In this document: positions 27,003-39,474 of the stretch, piece by piece
How positions within the stretch are numbered: the stretch's first letter is position 1
Layout: the number at the start of each line of letters is the position of its first letter
Assembly: GCA_035582835.1 (NCBI GenBank)
Contig: JAYKAV010001842.1
Span: 186,001-250,000, forward strand
Length of the DNA stretch: 64,000 nt
Reading direction: 5' to 3'
Origin: Phoebastria nigripes
Taxonomy: Eukaryota > Chordata > Aves > Procellariiformes > Diomedeidae
Notes under the pieces: generated by a model
Database searches by the model: none
What the model was told of the DNA's origin: nothing
Seen by the model: the letters and a program-made list of their open reading frames with translations, nothing else
Made by a program: the position numbers and the translations under genes

Positions 27003-28954
27003 GACACTTAAATGCTATCAGAGGAAAATGTGTTAAAAGAACAGCCTTAGTATTCACATCTTCATAATGGGCATTTTGAATTCAATACCTTTTTTTTGGT
27101 GCTTAGTTACTTTACTGTTTAATCAGTTCCATTTATTAAATATGTAATGTCTTTAATGTTTATGCTGTGACATTCACAGTTGGACAAGATTCTAAGAAGT
27201 CACTGCAACATGTTTCTGCATTTTTTTTCACGCTCCTCCAGCTAACACAACTTGGGTTTAATTTTTGGGAGCAATTTATGCTGTTATTTTGGATACGGCT
27301 TTTTTGTGTGTAAAAGGCATTTATTTTTTCTAGCCTGTCTTCCAGAACAAACTACTATTCAGATTTTTACAGATGCCTGAAGATTTAAGGAATTTACTTT
27401 GAAAAGCAGAACATCTACCAGTATTCTGGATAGAGGAACTGAGGAATTCTGGTGCACAGTGAACTGTTTCTCAAATTAAAAATCAAGTTGCATGAGTATT
27501 TTGGAATTCATTAATCAGAATAATGTGGAAATGGTCATGCAGTTGTCTTCTGCTGAATTTTCTGTAAGGATATTTTTTTTTTTTTTTTTAGCTTGTATAT
27601 ACACTTAATCGTTATTTCATTCTCTCCGATGCCAAAAATACTGATTTTTTTTTCAGTAGGAGAGAAAAAATCAAAAGTTGATTTATATAATAGTGGCAAC
27701 TACTGTGTGGGATTGATGCAAACTTTCACTAATCTGAACCAGTCCCAAAGGGACTTGACTAGCGAGTTTATATTACTACACTGTAATTCGCATCATGAAA
27801 CTGTGTGGTGATCACTGTTTGTCAGAGTATAACATGCAAATTTGTCCTTTTCCCTTTAGCCATACCCTTTCAAGGTGGCTTGAAATCGTCTGTTCTCTAA
27901 GAATACTTTTCAAGGGGTCTCTGAGGTAGCTTCTCCACTGTTTTCCAGGAGACTTGAGATTTGGACAGGTATCTGTGGTACTTTTAAGCAACAGCACAGA
28001 AGGGGGTATGGGGTAGATATGTTACTGGGCTGCGGTTAGTTGTTGACTATAAATTTCAAAGGAATACCAGAAACTCATACCAGTAATTCTTTTCCCTTAT
28101 TAACCCAAGATTTTTGGGGAGGCAAATGTCTATCTTTCATATTTCTTGTAAGGGATCAAAACAGTGTTTCAGATCAGATGTGAGTGTCCTTCTTACTTTA
28201 TGATCTTAACTGTGAACATGTTCGGTGCTGCACTTAAAGGTTATTAAAGATAATAGCATCTTGTACAACTTAGCAATATTTAATTATAGAATACAGCTCC
28301 AAGTATATGAAAAGACTGTGTTTAACTTCTTCCCTCCTGGCATCTGAGTATGCTTATCCCATCCCACCAGAAATAACTCAGTGGTTTTACAGTTGCATTA
28401 GTATTTTGGTTAACAGCAAAAATATGAGCACAGATAACTGTAGGTTGTTTTGAGATGTCTTGGTTTGATCAATAAAATGAAGTATGGGCAAATAAAGATT
28501 ATTTCTCTCTTTTAAATTCTTGCTCTGTTGTCATCTGAACTCCTGTGAAATAAATTGGGACTACAGCATAAGTATCAACCTGGACATTGGCAGTAGCGTG
28601 AGATCTCCTGTGCCTATTGCAATAATGTTTGTGCTAAATGTTATACAGGTATTGTAAAGGCAGATAATGCTCATGCTGACCTATCTACAACATAAGTGAA
28701 GGAAAGGGGAGACAAAGGAACCATATTTAAAAATTAAGTTGCAAGACAAATTGATGCATTCCTCTTGTGATCTTTGTCACTATAGACAAGTAGCTACTTT
28801 CCATCTGTTTCTTTCATTCATTTTCCTTTGCATCTTTCTTTTGCAATTCTTTTTTGCACATACACATATATTAAGTTCTGCCCTTCATTTATTCTTTTGT
28901 CATTGTTTCCATTTCACTTTCCCTGTGTTTCATTCCTGTATCTTTCTTGTTTAG

Positions 28955-29013
28955 ACCAAGTGGAGGATCCAGCTGGCAGTAGCAGCCATGTAGGACCCTT
29001 CAGGAACCTGATG
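28955..29013 (+). CDS. PRDM2: Candidate alternative PRDM2 exon (frame-shifting)
   Basis: A 59-nt segment sits between a very strong acceptor (long pyrimidine stretch from about 28890, ending TTTCTTGTTTAG at 28954) and a consensus donor GTAAGTG (29014). Entered in phase 1 from the PR exon ending at 10108, it reads DQVEDPAGSSSHVGPFRNLM without a stop. Because 59 is not a multiple of three, joining it to the exon at 32488 moves that exon into another frame, and a stop follows after about 31 codons. The product would be a short PR-domain-only protein of about 220 residues. If the donor is skipped, the frame stays open to 29175. Splice signals are seen directly; use as an exon is inferred. Confidence 0.5.
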
Positions 29014-29745
29014 GTAAGTGCACGTGTGTACTTATACTCAGGCTTCCACCAGGTTCTGTATTCTGAGGCATTTTGCCCCTCCTGCAGGCTTCTGTTAGTT
29101 CTTGACATCTTAAACTGTAAGAAAATTAAGCAACAGACCTTGGGCTACTTATTGATATCCTTTATATCGGAGTAGTAGGTTGTGTTTTTCATTGAAAATC
29201 TGCAGGAAGAAAATGATGCAAATCTTTCAGGTTTACATGGATTTAAAAAGCACTTTGAGAACTCATGGAGGAAAGTCTATCAAAAGCTATTAAATATCTT
29301 CAAAAGTTCCTGAACTCTAGACACGTGAAAGCTGGGAGAGCATACCAGTGAAGTATCACTTTACTATTACTCTATTCTTAAATTCTCTTCCTGGGTATCT
29401 GCTATTGAATATTCAGAGCCATGAAATGCTCTGGGACAGTCATTGCCATGCTTGAGTATAGTGGATTCTTTTAACCTTTACAAAGAAAGCTGCAACCTAG
29501 TAAATGAACAAACTAAAGCTGGTAAAAGGAAAACATAAAAAATCTGTTGGTATCTCTGGTTGATGTGTGTCAGAAATTGATCTGATGCATCTAAAATTTT
29601 GTATGTACGCAAGCAATTTGGCTCACTATTCTCAGTAAGGGCAAGTAGGTGCTAGATGAATCTTCTCTTCAAATGTGTTTATGCTTAAAGGCCAGGAACT
29701 TGAAATGTTTCCAACTATATCAGTGAGCAGGTTGCTGTTTTGTGG

Positions 29746-29782
29746 TTTTTTTTTTTTTTTNTTTTTTTTTTGGTTTTTTTTT
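29746..29782 (+). repeat. T-rich tract with an N
   Basis: Nearly pure T, broken by N at 29761 and GG at 29772-29773. Probably low-complexity sequence with uncertain length in the assembly. Confidence 0.85.
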
Positions 29783-32487
29783 AAGGAGCGTGGTAAGAGA
29801 ACCTGCAAATGATCTTCTTTCCATCAATAGCATAAGGAAGTATGTGACTTAAGTAACTCACTTTTGGGTACAAATCCTGCTATTCTAGTGATTTCCCAGA
29901 TTATAATTGGATTTGAGGTACTATAAATTTTATATTCTATAAATGGATGACACTTTGGAAAACCTATGCACGCTTTAGCACTTCTGAGTGATTTTTGTTG
30001 TTGCTTTTACATATTTCACCTCACACTTTAAAGAGCACAATATATTTCTAATCTTGTTATAAGAAAGAATTAATTGGGTCTTGATTTGAAGGCTTTTACA
30101 GTACCTGTCATTATGCTGTGAAATTCAGAGCTGCTGTAGAATTAGATGTAGAATTGCCCAGTGACTTCATCTGCAATACCATCATACGCTGCACCATCTA
30201 GTAAAATATTGTCTCTAACCATGGCAAAGTTGGGCATAGATGAGAGGGGCCTGTAGACCAATCTTTTCCTTCTTGTGTCCAGTCTTACCTGTAGAGGTGA
30301 GAGAGGAATCTAGAATTTTGTCATTTAAGTCAAGGTATTGATGTTGGTCTTCAAATGATAAACAGTCTGCAAGAAAGTTGATAGCTCTTAAAGGGTTCTA
30401 GCAATTAAATACGTTTTGTTACGTTGCTCCTAAGGTGTATTGTCATGCATGTTTGATTCCCTAGGAATGTATTGAAATTTTACATTTAGACCTTTTACCT
30501 AGAAATGGAACTGTTTGTTGATTGTGTTGCTGTACGTTTCAAGAGCGATTTCAGGTGACTTGGCAGATATTTCTGGAAACTTATTTGAAATCCTTCATAC
30601 TTAGATCTTGGTACTACAAGTTGTAATTACAAACGTTAGAGGTGCTGATAATATAAAATTATGTTCAAATTGAACATTCAGTAGCCTGTCAGGTAAAGAT
30701 GTGCTTAAACTCCTTATGCCTGTGTGAACACTAAAATATATGCTAAATCGTCTGACAACTTGCAGGTGTTTGGTAAAAAAATACAATTGAATATTGTATT
30801 GTCAAATAAACCAGCGTTGGTTCATTATGGCAAGTTTAGACATGGGGATTGTTACAATATTTGAGGATATTATGAGATAATTGCTAGTTCACTATAGGAA
30901 GGGTGCATGTGTATTTTCCAAAGGTGACAGAAATTCATTCTGAGTGCCTGTTGTCAGTTTCTCAGACCAAAAACTGTTAACTTGGAATAAGAAAATAAAA
31001 AAAGGATAATTACATACATGAAACTGAAACACACTGGAATTTGGGGAGAGCCTGTGAAATTTGAGCTCCTTGAGAGGAAATACAGATAATTATTTAGATA
31101 GAATAGAATGTTCAAATAAAAACAAGCATTTCCTTTTAAAGCTGACCTGTCTCTGATCTGTTCTATTGGAGGGGGTGCATACTTGGAAATTTTCAGTTTG
31201 AATAGAGGAACATTTTTTTAAAAGGCATTTCAGTTTCTTGGCTCAAGATGTGAAAAATATTTTTGAGGAAAAAAAGGAGGAACTTGTTGACAGGATTGTG
31301 AGTTGGAAGAATGTGCTTCTAAATAAGAAATGGATTTAGGGCTATGGTGCACAATTCTGATTAGAGGGAAGGGTCAGTGTGTTAAAAAGTAGCATTTTGT
31401 GTGTTAGAGGGAGCAAAGGAGGAATTTGAATTGCTGCTTCTGGACAATTCTTGTTCCTAAGAGGTGGTGTGTAGAAGTGTGAAGTTTGAGGAGAGTGGTG
31501 TCTCAACCACAGTGTTGTATGTAAAATAACCATTCTGTATGGAGAATATGGTCTTTGCAATGAATTGAATTGGAAGACCTTAAAGTTTCATTTGTTATTA
31601 CGCAGTCCTTATCATAATTTCTATATATGATAGGACTGAATCTTTAAGATTAATGGAAAAAAATAGCAGTATAACTTCATAATGTATTGGTAAATGAAGT
31701 TTTCAGTGTCTTTATATCTTGCATCACTGATTAGGTCTTCGCATAATGCCATTTTGCCCTAATCTTCATTGTGTTCATCATCCTGTGCAACTAATACATG
31801 CTTCTTAATTTTGCTAACAGAAAGTGTTAGCAAACTTGTTTGTGTCAGTGGACACGATGAAATACCTTTATATTTTACTGTTACCCAGTTCCATCTAATT
31901 TGGTTTTACTGTCTTTGCCTTGTTGGTCAAGATCATGCTGCTTTTAGTCTTCTCATAATGTTATTACTTCATTGCCTTTATTATAACTCTCTTCAAGTCA
32001 TTATTCAGAATGTTCACACAAGTAAAGAAGCCTCTATGGGTTTCTACTTCATAAGGTCTTCCAATTAACTTTAAGGATTAATAGTATATGAAGAAATTTC
32101 ATATTTTCCATATACTTATATGAGATACAGTAATTTAATAGCCATATGAAGGTATTGGGTAACTGTATGATGCGAGCTGGTTAACTCTGGACAATACATT
32201 TCTGTTACAGTCTATTGATGCTTTGAAAGTGAGTAAATTATTTCGGAGTCTTAGGTTTTTAGAAACTCATTGTTATTTTTACTTTTAATTTCTTCTGGGC
32301 TCTAGAAACTTAGTGCTTTATCTGAATGCTGTCCTTTTTACTGATCTGTCATTTGTATTCCTCAGGAAAATCAGGTTTCTACAGAAGTGTGTTATATTCC
32401 AAAGCTGGGTGTTTTAATTCTGCCGCTCAAATCTGAAAACTAAAAATTATTGAACAGGAATAATAAATGTTGGGTTTTTCTCCCCAG

Positions 32488-32598
32488 GAAAGAAAAAGAC
32501 TCAGGAAGGTAAAAACAAGGGAAAGAAGGCAGCGGATACAAAACAGAAGAAGGCTGATTTGGATTCTACTTCTGCAGATATGAGGGATTCTAAAGAGG
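32488..32598 (+). CDS. PRDM2: PRDM2 coding exon, basic linker with RIZ2 start Met
   Basis: A 111-nt exon with acceptor CTCCCCAG and donor GTGAGT, entering and leaving in phase 1. With the split codons it gives GKKKTQEGKNKGKKAADTKQ then KKADLDSTSADMRDSKEG, 38 residues, the same length as human 171-208 (GKKKSQENKNKGNK...NMRDSAEG). The lysine-rich stretch is a likely nuclear localisation region between the PR domain and the acidic region. It contains the Met (ATG 32580-32582) equivalent to human Met202. It is the only ATG in this exon. Confidence 0.95.
32580..32582 (+). promoter_or_regulatory. PRDM2: Conserved RIZ2 initiation codon
   Basis: Counting from the human-equivalent residues, this ATG (in GAT-ATG-AGG-GAT, D-M-R-D) is residue 202. 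RIZ2, the PR-less product, lacks the first 201 residues of RIZ1. A transcript starting at the upstream CpG island and splicing 10108 to 32488 would meet only the short out-of-frame uORF at 10019 before this codon. The purine at -3 (G) fits a usable start context. Confidence 0.65.
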
Positions 32599-34061
32599 GT
32601 GAGTTCTCAAGTACTTTATTTTTTTCCTTCTAACTATCTTTTTGAATCAAAGGACACTTTTTGTCATGTTTAGTATGTTAGCATGTTGTGTTAATGTACC
32701 AAAGTGAACATGTTTATGTTGTTTGCCCAAACTTTTTTATTAGTAAGGAACTTGGATATGAGAAGTATGTCATTAAACATGCAACTCTGACAACAGGAAA
32801 AACTAATGTACTGTAAAATTTAGACATAAATCCAAACTCCTTACAACAGAAGAGCAGAGAAAACTCCTTATTCTAAAATAATGTCTTTGGAGCTTAGTTA
32901 TACAGTCATTATTTATTGCTATTTAACAGAAGTCAGTGTCAAGGGAAAAAAAAATACAGTATTAACGCACCGACTTGCTAAGCATGCTGTTTGTCCTGAA
33001 GAGTATCTGCAAAGGTTGTTTATAAATTGGCTTGGCTTTTTTCACATAGTATGTATGTAAAAATGCCTGAAAGATATTTTAAATACGTAGGGTTTTGTCT
33101 GTTTTACAAGAATGTAAAACTTGCCACTGCTGCGTAACCGATAATGTTTAAAGCTCTGTATAGGTTCTGATTTCTTTCAAGCTTCTTTTCTAGAACTTCT
33201 TTTGACCCATCGCTCCTCCATTCCTTCACTCTGTCCCTTCTGCTTGCACAACACGTGCGCCGCTGTTGCAGGCGTCTTACACCCCAGCTAGGGAATGGAG
33301 GGGAACTTCTTGCTCTATACATGTAACCACTTATGCAACATTGTGTAAATTGGCAGCAAAGTTATTTTCTTCAGCAATGGATGTATCTGACAGCAGATAG
33401 GTAAGACTTAGCATGCAGAGGTGTGAATAAAGAATCTGTCCACACCAATAAATGAGATGCATGCAGGCTCTGATTCAGAAGTGTAGGAAATAGCCATTCA
33501 GGCAATGGCTAATAGAAAATCTGATATAAAGAATGGAAAGTACTATGGCAGATGCAAGATACACCTTGCTATGCATTACAGTACAAATCCAGATTGTTTT
33601 ATTGTTAATAATTTGGAGAAAATGGTCAAAACCCAAAATTTGCTTGACAGGCTTCCTGTATACTTTATCTATATGTATTGCAGTACTTTCCTGACACACA
33701 TTTGCTGTAAGAAAAGTCAGTGAAAGTTTTTTGGAGGTTTCTTGAAATGTTTTGAAGTCTACCTTGAAATGTTCTGGTACTCTTCAGGCTGTTTTGGATT
33801 TCTTGGCCACAATGTTCAATCCAAAGATTCTCTGTTAAATATAGGCAGTTGTCTACATTTTGCTGAAGTTCCAGAAAGGAAATTTCTGAATACAGTTTTA
33901 CTCTCATTACTGAATCACAACAGTGAGAAGTAGTGGTATTGTGTTGGGTCGTAAATGTTGGATATGTTGTGATAGAGGAAAAGGTAGAAGAAAGGTGTAG
34001 CATACTTTGAAGTGTTTGGTAAAAATATCTCATGCTTTTCTTTTCATACTTTGTGTATCAG
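32599..34061 (+). other. PRDM2: PRDM2 intron before the large exon
   Basis: A 1.46-kb intron from GTGAGT to the acceptor TTTGTGTATCAG (ends 34061). The open frame of the large exon runs back to 34007, but those 55 bases are intronic: the split codon G (last base of the previous exon plus GT at 34062) restores the conserved E-G-x-K-E-D pattern. No other gene is seen in it. Confidence 0.85.
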
Positions 34062-37000
34062 GTCACAAAGAGGAAGATGAAATGCCTTCTGTTTCTGCTG
34101 TACTGTCCCTGGAACAAACAGCTGTGATTCAGGAAATGGTAAATCAAGATGTACTTCCAAAGCTGATGATCCCCAGTCCTACCAGTGAACCACAAATGGT
34201 AACTGAAGACAAACAAGGAGAAGCAATAAACTGTGCATCAGATGATTTAGATGATGATGAAGAGGAGGATGATGAAGAGGAGGAAGATGAAGAGGAGATA
34301 GAAGATACCAATATGCCTAAAGAAAATGCTCAGATGCCTTTGATATGTGAAGAAAAGTTAGACTCTATGGAAGAGCAAAAGAGTACGTCAGAAGAATCTC
34401 CAGAAAGCTCTCCAAAGAAGAAACTTCTTGTGAAAATTCCAAAAGCAAGAGGTGAATCAAATGGTGATGTTCAGGAAACATTCATGTTTCCCTGTCAGCA
34501 TTGTGAGAGGAAGTTTACAACAAAGCAAGGACTTGAACGCCACATGCACATCCATATATCTACTGTTAACCATGCTTTCAAGTGTCGATATTGTGGGAAA
34601 GCCTTTGGTACTCAAATTAACAGGCGAAGACATGAGCGACGCCATGAGGCAGGGCCAAAAAGGAAACCGTTCTTAACGCTAACGTCATCACAACACTTGG
34701 ATAATGTTGCTGATAACCAAGTAATTGTGGATGATGGTCTTAAAGATGACCTGACCATTTCCAGTCTTGTGCAGGACTCTGTTGTCTTGGATTCTGAGAA
34801 AGTTTCCCAAGAAATGTCAAACTCCGCTTTTGCTGAGGAAAATAAGGAGCCCAAAGAATTGCATCCATGCAAATACTGCAAAAAGGTTTTTGGAACTCAC
34901 ACCAACATGCGGAGGCATCAGCGTAGGGTTCATGAGCGTCATCTTATTCCCAAAGGTGTCAGAAGAAAAGGATTCTTTACTGAAGAGCCACCGCTTCAGA
35001 CAGAGCAGGCCCCACCAGTTCAGAGTATATATATAGCAAGTACAGAAATAGAAGAGGAAGGTGAAGTAGATGATGTCTATATTATGGATATTTCCAGCAA
35101 TATCTCTGAAAATTTAAATTATTACATTGATGGTAAAATTCAGTCCAACAGCAGCACTAGCAATTGTGATGTGATTCAGATGGAGTCCAACTCTGCAGAC
35201 TTATATGGACTAAATTGTATAATCAGTCCAGTCACGGTAGAAATTTCCCCAAATTTGAAGGTTACACAAACACATGTGAATGAACCTCCTAAGGAACCCT
35301 CTAGCAGTGGGAGCAATGAATCCAAAAAGAGGAGAACTGCCAGCCCTCCTCTTGTACCAAAAATAAAATCTGAAATAGACCCAGAACCTATAACTCCTAC
35401 CAGCTCTTTAAATCTTCCTCTTAACATTTCAACAGAAAGCTTACCTTTTCATAAAGAAAAAGGTGTTTATTTGTCATCAAAATTAAAACAGCTTCTTCAG
35501 ACACAGGACAGTAAGAAGATAACTCCGTCAAGTGAAATCCCTAAACTAGGACCTTCTGTTACATCATCACCTATTTTGCCTCCAGTATCCAGTAGATTTA
35601 AAAGAAGGACCAGCTCTCCTCCCAGTTCTCCACAGCACAGTCCAGTACTTCGAGACTTTGTCAAATCAGGTGAGGGAAAAACTGTGTGGAATGATAATAT
35701 TCGGAGTTCAAAAATGCCAAAGTTAGAAAGCCACAGCAACTCACCTGCTTGGAGCTTGACTGGAAGGGAGGAAAAAGAGACTTTGAGCCCTCTTTGCTTT
35801 GAAGACTATAAAATATCAAAAGACTGGACAGCAGCTCCAACTTTTGGCAATGTGTGCAACCAGCAGCCACTGGATTTATCTAGTGGTGTGAAACAAAGGT
35901 CTGATGTCAAAAATAAGAACCAGGTTCCCTGGGAATCTGTTTTAGATTTAAGTGTGCATAAGAAGCCTTGCAGCGATGCTGAAATTAGGGAATATAAAGA
36001 AAATTCCATACAGCCAACCTGTAGTGGTGTTAAAAAGAAGAAACCAACCACTTGCATGTTACAGAAGGTTCTGCTGAATGAGTATAATGGAATGGATGCA
36101 GCCACAGACAGTACACTCGGTGTAAACAGGAGCACAAGCCCAAGCAAATCCCTGGAGCCTCAGGCAGAACCTGACATGGATCCCAGTCTGTCTGCGTCGT
36201 CTTCTGTTGACACTCAGCCCCTTAGTTCCTCTGTTTCCCCTGTGCCACAGACATCTGCTGTACCTTCCATGTGCCAGCTGCCTCCTTTGTTAACACCAAC
36301 CAATCCTCCTTCCCCACCACCCTGCCCACCTGTGTTAACAGTTGCTACATCACCTCCTCCCCTTCTTCCAACAATGCCATTATCAATTCCAGATGTCTCT
36401 GCCAGTGCCACTAACACTTCTTCTTGTCCATCGCCACTTTCTAACACTACTACCCAGTCCCCGCTACCAGTTCTTTCACCTACGGTTTCTCCTTCTCCTT
36501 CTCCTGTTCCTTCTGTTGAACCTCTTATTTCTGCTGCTTCACCTGGTCCTCCTACACTCTCTTCCTCGTCTTCCTCCTCTTCTTCCTCCTCTTTCTCCTC
36601 CTCTTCATCTTCATCATCTCCATCTCCACCTCCTCTTTCTGTAGTTTCTTCTGTTGTTTCCTCTGCTGATAATCTTGAAAATACTCTCCCAATAATAAAA
36701 CAGGAAGAAGCTGAAAATGAACAACAGAAAGCAAGAGAAGATCCTCATTCTTCAAGTGAATCAGGAGTAGTGCAGGAAACGTTCAATAAAAGCTTTGTGT
36801 GCAATGTCTGTGAATCACCTTTTCTTTCTATTAAAGACCTAACGAAGCATTTATCCATTCATGCTGAAGAATGGCCCTTCAAATGTGAATTCTGTGTACA
36901 GCTTTTTAGGGATAAAACAGACTTGTCGGAACATCGCTTTCTGCTTCATGGAGTAGGAAATATCTTTGTTTGCTCGGTCTGTAAAAAGGAATTTGCTTTT

Positions 37001-38433
37001 TTGTGCAACTTGCAACAGCATCAGCGGGATCTCCATCCAGACAAAGAGTGCACACATCATGAGTTTGAAAGTGGGACTTTGAGACCCCAGAATTTTACTG
37101 ACCCCAGTAAGGCAAACATGGAGCACATGCAGAGCCTGCCAGAGGATTCCTTGGAACTTTCTAAAGAGGAGGAGGATGAAGAGCTAAATGATTCCTCCGA
37201 AGAGCTTTATACTACTATAAAAATAATGGCTTCTGGAGTAAAATCTAAAGATCCAGATGTTCGTATGGGCCTCAATCAACACTACCCAAGCTTTAAACCA
37301 CCTCCATTTCAGTATCACCATCGTAATCCTATGGGTATTGGAGTTACTGCAACAAACTTCACTACCCACAATATTCCACAGACTTTTACTACTGCCATTA
37401 GATGCACAAAATGTGGGAAAAGTGTTGATAACATGCCTGAGTTACACAAACACATATTGGCCTGTGCATCTGCCAGTGATAAAAAGAGATACACACCTAA
37501 AAAAAATCCAGTACCACTGAAACAGACAGTGCAGCCTAAGAATGGCATGGTTGTTATAGCTGGCCCTGGAAAGAACGCCTTCAGACGAATGGGTCAGCCT
37601 AAAAGACTTAATTTCAATGTTGAGATTAGCAAAATGTCCTCAAATAAACTAAAAATAAGTGCATTGAAAAAGAAAAACCAGCTTGTCCAGAAAGCTATCT
37701 TGCAGAAAAAGAAATCTGCCCAGCAGAAGGCAGAATTGAAAAATAATCCATCCGAGTCAGACTCTCACATCTGCCCCTACTGTAATAGAGAGTTTACTTA
37801 TATTGGAAGTTTGAATAAACACGCATCATATAGCTGTCCCAAAAAACCCATCTCTCCCTCCTCTAAAAAGAATTTTTCAAAAAAAAGTGCAAGTTCTTCA
37901 CCTGCAAGCAGTGAAAAAGGCAACAACCAGCGTAGGCGAACAGCAGATGCAGAAATCAAAATGCAAAGCATGCAGCCTCACTTGGGCAAGACAAGAGCAC
38001 GAACCTCAGGACCTGCACAAACCCAACTTCCCTCTGCATCCTTCAAATCAAGACAAAATGTTAAATTTGTACCTCCCATTCGATCTAAAAAGCCAAATTC
38101 GTCTTCGTCATTGAGGAACTCTAGTCCTGTAAGAGTGTCCAAAATGTCCCATGTTGATGGGAAAAAAACTAAGGTGGTCGCTAAGAACAATTCCTCTGGA
38201 ATCTCAAGCAAAGCATCCCGGAAATTGCACGTCAGAATACAAAGGAATAATAAAGCTGTTTTGCCAAGTAAGTCTGCTGTGGCAAGTAAGAAAAAGGCAG
38301 ACAGATTCACTGTAAAATCTAGAGAGAGGATTGGAGGACCTATTACACGAAGCCTACAGCAGGCGGCAAATGCAGAGGCAGCAGAAAACAAAAGAGATGA
38401 AAGCAGTACAAAGCAAGAACTAAAAGATTTCAG
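34062..38433 (+). CDS. PRDM2: PRDM2 main exon: acidic region, Rb motif, eight zinc fingers
   Basis: A 4,372-nt exon, entering in phase 1 and leaving in phase 2 before GTAAGC. It encodes about 1,457 residues highly similar to human RIZ. In order: acidic tract (34241-34306); LICEE, an LxCxE Rb-binding motif (34340-34354); three C2H2 fingers (34493-34555, 34583-34645, 34868-34933); a Ser/Pro region with SRFKRRTSSPPSSPQHSP; PLDLS (35867-35881); a proline-rich part with PPSPPPCPPVLTVATSPPP; a 20-codon Ser tract (36560-36619); fingers 4-6 (36800-36862, 36884-36949, 36971-37036); a C2HC-like finger 7 (37403-37465); finger 8 ending H-x4-C (37772-37837); and a basic C-terminal region with RFTVKSRERIGGPITRSLQ. 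The protein acts in the nucleus as a DNA-binding corepressor and Rb partner. The last codon is split AG|N and is completed by one of two last exons. Without splicing the frame stops at 38437. Confidence 0.98.
34340..34354 (+). other. PRDM2: LxCxE Rb-binding motif in PRDM2
   Basis: The codons TTG ATA TGT GAA GAA give L-I-C-E-E just after the acidic tract. Human RIZ has IRCDE at the same place, described as an E1A CR2-like Rb-binding motif. Here the first position is Leu, which makes the canonical LxCxE pattern used by Rb pocket ligands. Position and flanking acidic residues support function; binding is inferred. Confidence 0.75.
35867..35881 (+). other. PRDM2: PLDLS CtBP-type motif in PRDM2
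   Basis: The segment NQQPLDLSSGVKQ contains PLDLS, the standard PxDLS docking motif for CtBP corepressors, and it is identical in my recollection of human RIZ. A second similar segment, VLDLSVHKK, follows about 75 bases later. CtBP recruitment by this protein is inferred from the motif only. Confidence 0.6.
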
Positions 38434-39421
38434 GTAAGCATTTAATTTGAAGTTGAAACAACACAGGAACATGTTGCTTGCAGTTTTGCCAATTTTCTTG
38501 GTCTTTTTTGAGTTTCTCATACTTAAATAAAAAAAAAGGTTGCATTTCCTAAAACATGGTTAAGTAGCTCAGTCATGCTGAGGTATGATGTACATACTTG
38601 ATGCATTTTGTCATGTTGTCATGAAATAATACATAGTTTGTATAGAGAATGTCTTTAATTATAAACTGAATTGAAAACTCTGGAAAAAAATGTCAGTGCC
38701 TGAGTGCAAATAAACTTAACGTCATTAACCTTAATGTTATTGGAGACAATGACCTTGTATTTGATATTTAACATGTATGGTGGCCCAAAATAATTTTAGG
38801 TTTAGTTTATGGCGGTTCGCTAAGCTAAAAATCATGACTGCATTTTTTACTCACTAAAATAACTTGCATTGTTGGTTTTTAATAAAAAGCATTCTCTGCG
38901 TATCATATAATAAAAAAACCATGACCAAATACTTCAAAAATGTATGTGCATACTAATTGAGTCAGATCATTGAATACTTAATATAAGGGAAATAGACATG
39001 TAAGAAAAGTTACATGAACATGTAAATTTGTTAGAAGTGCCATGCTCTTATGTTTCAGTATAAACAAATTTTATAATTAAAGTTCTATTTCTTTTTGAGA
39101 AGAAGCATTTTAATCACAAGAAAGGGTAATACTTCAAATAAATAAAATCTTACTCTACGTGCCTGAGTCCCGACTTACATCTTCATGTAGTCTCTCAAAT
39201 CAATAGGATATTTTGCAAAGTGTTTATAACTCTTATTAGCATGCTCCTGCCCTGTTATTTTTGGAAACAGGTATCTGATTTGCCGAGTAACTTTCACAAA
39301 GCTCACTGGTGATTAAGAGTTCTTTTGATTTTGGTAATTGCAGTGCATGGCCGTGATTAACACCAGATTTATGGCTGAAGGTAGTTGTTTGGGTTTTGGT
39401 TTGTTTGGTGGGGTTTTTTTT

Positions 39422-39423
<2 letters not shown>

Positions 39424-39472
<49 letters not shown>
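39424..39472 (+). repeat. 49-base poly(T) tract
   Basis: Uninterrupted T run following a GT/TG-rich lead-in (GTTTGTTTGGTGGGG). No flanking duplication was seen. Its length may be uncertain in the assembly. Confidence 0.9.

Positions 39473-39474
<2 letters not shown>

Larger units (their letters stand above)
10109..32487 (+). other. PRDM2: Large PRDM2 intron between PR domain and linker exon
   Basis: A 22.4-kb intron from GTAGGG to the acceptor GGGTTTTTCTCCCCAG (ends 32487). After the CpG island it is AT-rich. It contains T-rich (11282-11329) and A-rich (11889-11969) tracts, a small GC-rich island (13844-13985), homopolymers at 16571-16606, 26981-27002 and 29746-29782, and a good candidate alternative exon at 28955-29013. 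Apart from that exon no coding segment is supported. The numerous 60-90 residue open frames here lack homology or splice context that I can recognise. Confidence 0.75.

Noticed and set aside
33375..33400. 26-nt micro-exon candidate between TTTTCTTCAG and GTAAGACTT
   Set aside because: From the phase left at 32598 it reads eight codons and a stop. The borders are fair, but so short a segment is easily a chance pair of splice-like sites.
34007..34061. Start of the 1,476-codon open frame with a hydrophobic, signal-like leader (MKCLVKISHAFLFILCVSG)
   Set aside because: This is the intron's polypyrimidine tract and acceptor read as protein. The exon begins at 34062 and is entered from the split codon at 32598.
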